Positions 24,001-36,000 of a DNA stretch of 64,000 bases are shown piece by piece. Position 1 is the stretch's first letter, and the number at the start of each line of letters is the position of its first letter. The stretch is from Valencia hispanica (taxonomy: Eukaryota; Chordata; Actinopteri; Cyprinodontiformes; Valenciidae), in the NCBI GenBank assembly GCA_963556495.2, contig OY747709.1, positions 55,534,400 through 55,598,399 on the forward strand. Direction: 5' to 3'. The position numbers and the translations under genes were made by a program. Below the pieces are notes generated by a model. That model was not told the DNA's origin. It did not search any database and was given only the letters and a program-made list of their open reading frames with translations.

Positions 24001-27000
24001 TGGTCCATGTCAGACTCAAACTTCTACCAACATGAGGAGAAGGAGTTCAGGAACTGGAAAGATGGAGAACCAAACAACTATGGTGGACAGGAGAACTGTG
24101 GAGAAATGAACTTTGACGGATCCTGGAATGATGAGTCCTGCTCTACAACTCAATATTCAATCTGCCTTCAAGTCAGCGGTGAGAACTTCAGTTATTACAG
24201 AACTAGAAAAATAAAACACAGTAGTGGTTTTCTGGTGATTAGTTTTTGCTCTTAGTTTCAAATCAAAATATGAGAAAATCAAATCAAATCAAAATGAGAA
24301 AATATTCAATTATTTCTTGTTTTGGTTGATATTTTTCTCTCCTGGTTCCTATTCCTTTTTTAGTTTCCCAGTGTAGTTATATTTATCTTTGGTTACATTC
24401 ATGTCTGATCATGTTTTCTTTGGTGAATGACATCTTCTGGATGGTGCCAACAGGTGGCTCCTCCCTCCAGCTTCATTCCCCTTTTCAGGATGATTCATCT
24501 GCTTCCCATCATGTTACAGTTGGGCATAAAAGTATATGGCAGTGATTGATTGCAGTAAGAAGTGACAGGTCTGTGAGGGCCAGAATTTCCTTGATTCTTT
24601 TTTACATGTTGTCTCTCACAGTTGAAGTGTACCTATGATGAAAATTACAGACCTCTCTCATCTTTGTGCAAGTTGTCCCACTTAAAATCAGTGGCTGCCA
24701 AATACTTTTTTTGCCCCACAGTAACATTGGTAAAAAAATGTTTTTGTTGAAATCTAGTCCTAAACTGAACTTTTTCCAGGATCAAATGTTCCATTTGTTC
24801 ACATCAACACCAACCTTAACTGGACTGAAGCTCAGATCTACTGCAGAAAGCATCACACAGACCTGGCCAGTGTGAGAAACCTGGCAGAGAACCAGAAGGT
24901 TAACAACGTTATTCCAAAAGAACCTGTCTGGATCGGTATATTCAGAGACTCCTGGAAGTGGGTGGATGCCAACAACTCCTCATTTCGGTACTGGAATAAA
25001 GGAAATAATGAACCCAATAACAAAGGCAAAGAGGAATGTGCAGCAGCTCACTTTGGGAGATCTGGCCGATGGGAGGACTCGAGCTGTGATGAAAAGAAAG
25101 CCTTTATTTGCTACAGCAGTAAGCAACAGTTTGATCTTTAACTGTATTAATGTTGTAAATGAAGCTGCTCCAGCTGCTGATTGAACTGAATTAAGTAAAG
25201 ACATTACTTAGAAGATGGGATCAGGATGTTTAAACCTTTGAAACCTTCTTGTAGATATGATGAGGCATATTGCACATTCACATATTAGGGGCGGGGGGTG
25301 GAGGGAGCTTGGGCACCTGACTCTCTCCTCCATGATGTGCCAGTTTTGAAACAAAAGGGAAAACATGTTTGTATTTAAATAAAAAAAATGAGTTGGCATG
25401 TGTGTGGAGGCCCCTCAACATCAACATTTAACTATTAATAACAATTGACCTAAATGAAATAATCTGGCTGCTGTCAGTCACATGATGACCATTAACCAAT
25501 GCTCATTGTTCCTCTGTCTCCACTCCACAGTGCCGGTAATTAGGGTGTACACGATAATAGCTACAGGAGTTTAGATTACTATATACACTGTTTTCTTCTT
25601 AAGTTGTCTTGCAGCAAATGACAAAGTGGAACGAGCATGCTGTGTGTGCACCTTGCAACTGCAGACAAAACATAATTTCTCATTCTACTATCACGGTCGG
25701 CAACATTTGTCCAGAGTCCATGGAAGAGGAGGGCTGAAAACTGGGGCCCTCCAACGATCTAATTATGGCAAGGAATATAACAAACAGACCTGTTTGTGCA
25801 GGAAAATATAGTCCAGATTTTGAAGTTGTGTTTATTTATTTGCAGTAGTAGTTTCAGACCGCTACTAAACACAGAAGTGGTTTGGCCGCAGATAAATCTT
25901 CAGACTTTTAGTTTATCAGGCTGCTCCAGTGCTGTAGCTACAAACTGCTCGGTCCACTACATGCTGGGAGAAAAAAATAACGCAGCCTCAGTCGGTTAGT
26001 GACGTGTTGGTCGCAAACGACACCGCTTATAGAACCGGTTCTTTGAAGTGACCGATATGAGCCGGCTCCTTGTTGGGGTAGCTGAACTGGAGCTGCTTTG
26101 TTCTCTGTTCAAGCTGCTAATTGGTCAACTGTACGATGTCTGGTCTGCGTGTATGCAGGGAGAGGGAGAGGGAGAGGGAGAGGGAGAGGGAGAGGGAGGG
26201 GGGGTACAGACAGATAGCGCCACAAGCACATAGAGAAACGAGAGGGAGAGGAGAAAAACAGGGAACAGTCAAAACATTCTGGAAAGGTGAGGAAATGAGG
26301 GACAGCAGGTAACAGCCAAATCTAGATGCATTTCAAACATACTGACTATTCAGATCCCAGAGTGTAGAGTATGCAAAGTTAAAATTTCATTTCGAGCACA
26401 CTCTGCAGATATCTATATTACGTTATCTTTAGTATATTGTCCCCCCCAACACTGCATAGGATAGACGGGTATAGATGATGGACGGATGGATGGATGGATG
26501 GAAATATGGATGGACGGACAGTTCAATTTATAAATATTTTACATACAATCAGTTTGTTCTTATATTTGAACATTTATTTATTTTTCTAGCACTCTGTTCC
26601 ATTGGGAATGTAATAAGCCAAATAAATACACATTTTATGCAATTTTTTTGTAGATTAGTAGCTCATTTTAAACATACTTTTGGTGATAAATTAATTTAAG
26701 AAACAAAAAATGTAAGGAGCCGTTTTGGAGCCAAAAGAGCCGGTTCTTTTTAGTGAGCCAAGCCGTAAGAAGCAGCTCTTCTAAAAGAGCTGGAATTCCC
26801 ATCACTACAGTCGGTCCCTCCGCTGTATATCAGGCAGCCTCCATCACTTTTATTTAAAGCTGCAGTAGGTAACTCTGTGAGGAGTGCAGCCTTAGCTTGA
26901 AGATTTAAATCCAAACAAGCTCCACATCACTCAACCTCCCTCTCCGATGCACTCAAGCCCCGCCTCCAACGCCCTCCTCCCTCCTTCTGCTGCGCTACTG

Positions 27001-30000
27001 GCGTAACAACTGCCAAACATAATCAGCTGACGCGACTTGGAAAACAAACTTTGGGGAATATTTCCTAACAGTAAACCACATATGACAACATTAGCTGTGA
27101 GTGCACGGATGATCGCACGCGCTGCAGAGGTTTACTGTAATACCATCACCAAAAAAACGAAACAAATATTAATCAAGCGAGGGTAATTACCTGTCAAGCA
27201 GAAACATTACCAACTCGGAATCGGTTTTAAACGCTTTCAGGTCCCGTAGCTCCCTCCACCTCTCAAAGGCTACGCCAATATTTACCCTCGTTTTATCTCG
27301 GGCTCCGTCAACTTCTTTCTTCTTAGCTTTTTTGTCCTCCTCTGTCATCTTCTTTTTTATTATCTTAGCCGTATACGCTGTTGTTGGCAGCGGCGCTACG
27401 GGCAGTTTCTCTTTAGGTGGCTGTTGCTCGGCCATAGCTAACTCCTAGCTTCTTGCAGAAGCGCAGCCAGTTGCGTAGCGGAGTGAGGGGTGGTTCTCGG
27501 TGTGTGTGAGGAGTGATACACAGATGTCAGACACTCCATCAGACGCTGCTCTGGCTCTGATTCGCTGTTTTCTACTGGGCGCGGTGGTTTCTTGCAAATC
27601 GCAGTAGGGGCTGTAGGGGCTGTAGGCGTGACCAATTGAGCTGCTTTTTTTAACAGATTACAAATCTCATTTCCTACTTTCAGGACAAATGGACAGTTTT
27701 AGGAAATATCACAAAAAGTAACTTTTATTAAAGTTACCTACTGCAGCTTTAAAGAACAGCACCACGACTTTCACCTGAAGAACACACCTCAAAGCGCAGC
27801 TACAGCCTACCATCCACTCGCTCTTCTCCTTTCACCAAACCTTTACTAGGGAACGCCAAAGTGCTCAAAATTACATAAATAAATAAAACCTTGTGAAATA
27901 AATGTCTACATGAATAAATAATTGACATATATTAAATGTGACAATGAAATATTGAAAAAATGTAATTCATATAAAATTCTTTGCTCATTAGTATGAAATA
28001 TTTTAAAATTTCCTTTAAAAATGTATGTATGTATGTATTAAAAATGTAACAGTAAAAATGGTCCAATAATAGGTTTTATTTTTAGCCATTTTTATTTATT
28101 TCTATCAGTTTTTATTTCTTTTTCACAAAGTCAGCTTTTATTTCATAATGGCGTTTTTCCCAGTGACTAATTTATTTCAAAAGGACATTTTTCAATTTAA
28201 TAAGTACATCTGCCAATCAGGATGACAGGGTGGGACCCGAGATTTTTCCCCCACAATTTCATTGTAAAGAAAACACACTGTATATTTGTCTATTATTTAT
28301 TCACGTAGACATTTATTTGAGAAGGTTTTATTTATTTATTTAATTTTGTTTTAAAGATTTATTTTTATTTTATCTCGAAGTAAAAAATCTAAATCTCTCA
28401 GGGTTACCATGGATCAGTAGAGCTAGCCCCTCTGAGCTGGTTTGATCTTTAAAGCTTCTGCTGCTGAGTTAATGTGGAGGTTAACCAGTCAGATATCATC
28501 AGGATTTATTTAGTGAGACACAGCAGTAAGTTAAATGATTCCATAATGTACTTTATAACACCTGTCCATTCAGCTATCAGCTCTTCTATGGTCTTTTTAA
28601 TGTTTATGGTCTTTTAACAACACAGTCCAGCAGCAGCGTCTCAACAGCAACATTGTTCCCCATCAGATAAAAAATAGCCGGCTTTTGATTTGCATGGTTC
28701 CCATCTGATGACGTTGATATATTATGCTGCGATTCTCTTTTAGATTCTTGATGGATATTGGATGTTTTTATTTAGGATTGTATACTATAAGTTATGTTGT
28801 TCTAAGCTATTATAAAATCTTGCTCAATGTGTCCATTTGTAACTTTGAGCACCTGCCCCTCTAAAGGTCTTTGCACGGCCCTGCAGTTGGCTTTTAGCTT
28901 CAGAGGGAAATAGTTTGAACTGGAAGATCAGCTTGGAGTTGTTGGATTGCTAACAAATAACTGACCCAGAGCTACTGGGAGTAGTGGCCCATAGTGGTTC
29001 TCCAGTGGCTGAGTGAGTTATGTTTTATAAACTGAGCAAATGAGAAGGAGATGTCTCAATTGCATTGACATTGGACAGGCATAGCGTGCCTATAGGCTGG
29101 TCACCCACATGATTAGTTTAATACTTTTTTAAAGAAAACTTTCAGCACAATGACTCCCAGCTCCCAGTTTAGTCTGTGAGACAGACACTATGTCTACTGT
29201 TAAGACCAGGCTTAACATTTTCCTTTCTGATAAAGCTTATAGTCTGAGTGTGTAATTATTAAACATATTTTGTTTGAGTTTAAAAAATATGTAATAGTGC
29301 TTGAATTTAAAAAAATAAATAAAATACATCCATTTGGATTTTTATTAAGTAATAACTGGATATTATATTAAAACAGTTAAACTAAAATTATGTGAATTAA
29401 TATGTGGTTTATTACTATAGTTAATAATGCAGTATTTATGACACAGAATCCTTTACTGATATGCACAATGTCAAAAAGCAAAGATTGACACTTTACCATA
29501 AAAAGCTATTTAATATGTTTTAACTCTTTGTGTTAATGTTTATCTGCAGTGCTGTGTGGTACCGGCGTACTTCCTGAACGTAAATACTTCTTTGTTGGTG
29601 ACTTGAAGAACTGGACTGAAGCTCAGAGTCACTGCAAAGAATATTACTCAAACCTGGCAGTGATAGAGAACATGGAGGATGTGATAGAACTCAACAACAT
29701 GGCAGCGTCTCTGAACCAAACATCTGTATGTTCACTTTTCTTCTGTTTATGTCCTAATACTGTTTCTGGATAGTAAACATTGAACCTCATGTTATGGATC
29801 CATCTTCAAGTATGAAAGAGTTTCAGAGAAATGAAGTACTAACTTTCTTGTTAGTTCACTTTATTATTGAGTCTCCCAAAGTTCTCCAGAGTCAGGCTGG
29901 GCTGTAATTCTGAACACTGCTGGTGTTTGCAGACAGCCTGGATCGGGTTATACGATGATGTGAACAGCTGGAGGTGGTCTGACTCTGAATCTGACTTGAA

Positions 30001-33000
30001 CCGAAACGAAGAAAACAAGTTTACAAATTGGTCAACATATGAGCCAAACAATAATGGAGGAAAGGAAAGTTGTGGAGAAATGTGGGGTGATGGATCCTGG
30101 AATGATGAGCCTTGTTCTATAAAGCAAGGTTCAGTCTGCTTAGATATCAAAGGTAAGAGATTTTTAAACTATGAAATTAAGGACATGAGACTTTCTGTAT
30201 TGCCCTGTGGCTATTCTGCTTGATGTTTCATATCATAAAAGTTTATCAAATTCATTTTAAATTCTAAGATTGAACTTTCTTTGTACATCCCTTGTTTCAG
30301 GGGCAGACAGGACATTTGTCTACATCAACATCAACATGAACTGGACTGAGGCTCAGAGCTACTGCAGAAACCATCACACAGACCTGGCCAAAGTCAGAAA
30401 TATGGCATAGAACCAGAAGATTCGGACGCTGATGCCTACAAGACTAGATGTTTGGATTGGTCTGTACAGGTCCTTCTGGATGTGGGTGGATGGAAGCAAT
30501 TCCTCATTTAGGTACTGGAGGAATGGTCAACCTAATGGAGCTGATGAACACTGTGCATTAGCCTACCTGGGAAACTCAGGTCAATGGGAGGACCGGGGCT
30601 GTGGTGAACAGAGGGCGTTCATTTGCTACAATGGTAAGACACTATTAAGCTTCTAGACTCAGCCATGTTCTGTTTTTGATATTTATATTATATTAAATCA
30701 TATTGTTTATTACACATCAGTTTAATCATTTACTCGGGAAAACAAGTAGAAACGTTACAGAGCTTCAGGAAAGTCCTCATAGGGACCAGTCAGTGCAACT
30801 TTTCAAATGATATACCCGTGTTCCTTGGTTCTGTACACACAAGTCTTTCAGGATTCTTGGTATGCAGAGCTTACTGTGAGAAACAACAACATCATATTTA
30901 AAGAGCAACTCACCCCCATACCAGAGTCTAACTCCGCCCACATTTCCTGTTTGAAAAATTCTTCAAAAGGAGGTGTTGCCTCATGGGCTAAAGGACAGGT
31001 TGGGGGAGAGGGCTGGGTGTGGTCTGGGGTGTGACTGATCTGTTGACGGCAGCGCTGCTGCAGTGGCATAGACACAGACAGCAAGAAAGATGGAGAGCAA
31101 TGTGAGCTCCTTTGTCTCAGAGCGATCAATTGAGGTGGAGGATTTATCTCCTCCTTGGACCAGGTGCTACTCTACTTGATGGTTTGGGTATGTGTACAGA
31201 AACAAGGTGAACAAGAACCACAAGAAATTCTGTATATTATGAAAGATTTGCGCAGGCCAGCAAGTGTCAAGCTAAAACTTCTATGTAGAGCAGACAGCAT
31301 AGATGTGAATGTGTTGAATGAGAACAACCCAAAGGTGTGTCAAGGTTTGAATTAATGCAGCAACTTTAGAATATTAATTTCAAACCCAATGCTCCCCACC
31401 CCTTTGTTAGAAAAGGTGACACAGTAACATGAAAAAAATTGAGTACCTTGGAGTAATTGAATTCTAGAATTCTAGAATTGCGCTGCTCTGGGTGGCTGCA
31501 TGTTGGAGTGGCTCTGTTGGTTACATATTAAGTTATGTTTTTTTTGTACATTGGTTCCTCTTTTTTCTTAAAGAAGATTGCATTTTTTTACCTGTATACT
31601 TTCTAGTTTTTGGTGCTGTGAAGCTGGAAGGATTTTTGCTGTAAATTTTTCCCTTTTTAACAATTTGTTATGATGCGTAACCATGGCAACAATGTGGTTT
31701 ACAGCCGGGAGCAGCTGATTAACATCGCAAAAGCTGAAATAATACCTCAACTGAAGCCACAAATCCCTGATGAGTTGATAAGGAGGAGACGTGGATGCAG
31801 AGCAGGAGCGAAAAGGAGACAGAGAAAGAGGAAGTTCAAGCCATCTCTTCCATCGATCATAATGGGCAACGTAAGATCACTGGCTAACAAGATGGATGAA
31901 CTCCAAGCCCTTACAAGGACTCACCCAGAGTACCATGAATGCAGTGTTATGTGTTTCACTGAGACGTGGCTGCTGGATCATATCCCCGACTCCAACATCT
32001 CTCTGCCAGGCTTCCTGACTGTACGAGCAGACAGAGATCTGAAAACGAGCAGAAAAAGAAAAGGTGGTGGAGTAGCAGTGCTTGTCAACAACAGATGGTG
32101 TCATCCAGGACATGTTACTGTGAAGTGTCGTCTCTGCAGCCCAGATGTCGAACTCTTGGCAGTGAGTTTTCGTCCATATTATATGCCAAAAGAGTTCACC
32201 AGTGTAATTTTGGCAGTTGTTTACATTCCACCTTCAGCCGTTGCCGACAATGCATGTGATGTCATCAGTTCCATTGTTGCTAAGCTACAGACACAGCACC
32301 CCAATGCATTTGTGGCAATATCTGGTGATTTTAATCATGCCTCGCTCTCTACTACACTTCCAACATTTCAACAGTTTGTCAGCTGCTCTACAAGAGAAAA
32401 TAGGACCTTGGATTTGTTTTATGCAAATGTAAAGGATTCATACACGTCCAAACCAAGACCTCCTCAGGGACAATCAGATCACAATCTTGTTTTTCTATGT
32501 TCAGAATATAAACCCCTTGTTCAGAGGCAACCTGTGACAAAACGAACTGTGAGAAAATGGTCACAGGAAGCTGAAGAAGCCCTGCAGGGTTGTTTTGCAA
32601 CCACAGACTGGATGACTCTTTGCCAAGCACATGGAGAGGACATCAATGCCATGACTGAGTGTGTGACTGACTATATAAACTTCTGTGTGGACAACATCAT
32701 CCCCACCAGAACAGTGAGATGCTTCCCGAATAACAAACCCTGGATCACCAGTGACCTGAAGGAACTGCTAAACAAGAAAAAAAGAGCCTTCAGGGAGGGA
32801 GACAGGGAATTATTGAGGAGTATACAGAAGCAACTTAAGGTCAAGATCAGAGACAGCAAGGAGGCATACAGGAAGAAGCTGGAGAACAAACTAGAGAGGA
32901 ACAATATCCGAGATGTCTGGTCAGGAATGAGAAAGATCACAGGCTTTAAGGACAGGAAGGATTGGATAGATGGAAGTCTGGACAGAGCCAATGAACTGAA

Positions 33001-36000
33001 CATATTCTTCAACAGGTTCAGTTCAGGAACTAGCTCAGCATCCTCCTCTCCTGTTCCCAGCCAAACAGACATCCCACTCTCCTCTGATCAACAGCTTTCC
33101 TGTTACACCTCGGATGTTTTATCCTTCACCTCAGCCATGGACTCTTCTGATTCCACAAGTTTGACTTCAACAAAGTCAGGAGGTGCTGCTACCCCCTTTG
33201 CCTCCCCCTCCCACTTGTCTGTCTCCAAAAGTCAGGTGAAGAGGCAGCTGGAGAAACTGAACCGGAACAAGGCTGCAGGTCCAGATGGTGTCAGTCCCAG
33301 AGTCCTGAAGGCCTGTGCAGAGCAGCTCTGTGGGATTCTGCAGCACATCTTCAACCTTAGCCTAACTCAGGAGAAGGTTCCAGTGTTGTGGAAGACATCC
33401 TGCCTTGTTCCAGTACCAAAGAGAACTCACCCATCAGTCATCAATGACTATAGACCCGTTGCCCTGACATCCCACATCATGAAGGTCCTGGAGAGACTCC
33501 TGTTGGCCCCCCTGAGTAAGCAAACAAGAACATATCAGGACCCACTGCAGTTTGCTTATCGCTGTGGAGTTGGAGTTGAAGATGCCATCATCCACCTACT
33601 TAAACCAACACACTGTCGTCTGGACAAAGCAGGCAGCACTGTGAGGATCATGTTCTTTGATTTCTCTAGTGCATTTAACACAATTCAGCCTGATTTGCTT
33701 TGTCAGAAACTCCTGAAGACACAGGTGGAGCCCTCAACAATCGCCTGGATCAATGACTACCTGACCAACAGACCACAATTTGTGAGACTGAAGAATTGTG
33801 TGTCAAACCAGGTGGTCAGTAGCACAGGAGCACCACAGGGGACCGTACTCTCACCATTCCTTTTCACTCTGTACACCTCAGACTTCCAGTACAAATCAGA
33901 GACGTGTCATCTGCAGAAATACTCAGATGACTCTGCAATTGTCGGGTGTATCAGAGATGGACAAGAAGCTGAATACAGAGAGCTGGTGGACCGCTTTGTG
34001 ACATGGTGTGGAAACAATCGTCTCACCTTGAATGTGAACAAAACAAAGGAGATGATTGTAGATTTCAGAAGAAACAGGGATAAGTCAAACACTGTTTCCA
34101 TCATGGGAGAAGAAGTGGAGGTGGTTGAGGAATATAAATACCTCGGAGTTCACCTTGACAACAGACTGGACTGGAGGCGCAACAGTGAAGCCGTCTACAA
34201 GAAGGGACAGAGCAGACTGTACTTCTTGAGGAAGCTTAGGTCCTTCAAGGTTTGCAGCAATATGCTGCAAATCTTCTACAAGTCTGTTGTGGAGAGTGTA
34301 ATCTCTTCAGCCGTCATCTGTTGGGGTAGCAGCATCAGAGCCAGGGATTTAAAAAGGCTAAACAACCTGATAAAGAAGGTTCTGGTTCTGTTCTAGGGAC
34401 GACTGTGGAAAATCTGGAGATGATAATGCAAAGAAGGATTCTTCATAAAATCAAAAAAATTATGGACAACCCTGAGCATCCTCTTCATGAGACAGTCATA
34501 CAACAACAGAGCGTCTTCAGTCGGAGGCTTCTTCAGTTTCGCTGCAATACAGACCGCTACAGGAAATCCTTCCTGCCCACAGCCATCATCATCTACAACA
34601 ACTCCTTAAAGAATTAATCATATGAGCTATACCAACACTTAATTTCCCTCTGGGATCAATAAAGTATTTTTGAATTGAATTGAATTGAATTAATCAGCAG
34701 TTAAAGAATTAACAAAATGGTGCGTAGACATGTTCCCTGTGCTAACAAAAAATTACTCACTGTTCTTTTGTGTAGACGTCACTTACCTCAATCTACCAGT
34801 GTGCAGGGAAAAGTTCCTCCTGCCTTCAGTAGTTGGACCCAAACAGAGGCTTCTGGCAGGTTACATTGTCACCCAAGTCAGCAACATTAATTTCTCCATT
34901 TGGAAGCTACCACTTTAACAGAATTCCTTTTGGAATAGCTCGGATAAAGATTGAAGGTTGGAGTGAGGGAGTCTCAGTCTCACCAGTTAGTAGATTTAAC
35001 TGTTTTAGCGCCAGCAGATTGGTAAGAAAATGCATGTTGTTGGTGTGGTGTCGACTGGATTCCGATCTTGGTGAAGTTTTTCATCATATTGGTGAAGTCC
35101 AGTAGGGACAGTGGTGCAAAAAGGGGGTATCCACTATATGGAGTGCAGAGTGGCACCGCATAGGACGGGGCGCCAAAGCGGCACATCCCAACCCATAGTG
35201 GGCCTATTTGATAGTGTTTTGATACGTTCCACCAGTGTTATCAACTTTTGTCGCTATTTCTAACGACTTTTCAGACCCCTTTAACGACTTCTTTTTTTTC
35301 TCAAAAAAGCACCTAGCGACAAATCTAGCGACATTTCTGAACACCCTTAGCTACTTTCTGTGAAACTTTGTCACCGATTTTTGCTGCAGATTAGAGACGC
35401 ACAGAATGGGAATGAGCTGTGCATGTGCATCCATGATCACACTACATCAACTGACCAATCATAAACCTTTCTCGGTTCATTTCACCCACTAAAAAACAAA
35501 GTTGTTTTATGTTCCATGTTAATTCAAAAGTAAAAAAAGAAATCTGCAGGTATATAAGACTGATCTTTCAACAGGAATTTGGGCAGAAGCTTGTCTGTAC
35601 TAGGCTGCCTGACACACCTGCGGTGCATTCAAGGAATGTTCGAAATGTATGGTGAGTTCAAAAACGTAGGACATTTGAAATTTATAACAAAAAACACTGA
35701 AAATAATACCATAAGCCATAAACGTCAATTAATCGTGGTTGGTAAGCAATGTTCGATGCATACTAAATATGCCCTACTTATTTTTTTTTACAAAGAACTA
35801 AAAAACTGACAAACAAAAACTATATTTTGTCTATTTGGTCTTCTTGAGATATCTCAGCAAATGTATTTTTTTTCAGAATTTGAAATTTAGCTTAAAAAGT
35901 CTTGGATGTTCAGTTGTTCAGATATTTTGTGAGTTTTGTACCAGTTTCCTTCTCTCAGCAGTAGCCTATACTTCAGGCAAAATAATACACACATATTCCA

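Noticed and set aside
29550..30633. A second, separate two-CTLD lectin gene
   Set aside because: Possible, but no signal exon was found in 25119-29549 and no C-terminal exon follows; phases fit splicing from exon 4.
30432..30656. Independent small lectin starting at the Met after the TAG
   Set aside because: That Met lies inside exon 7 of the larger gene; the exon has its own acceptor upstream, and no promoter or signal peptide is near.
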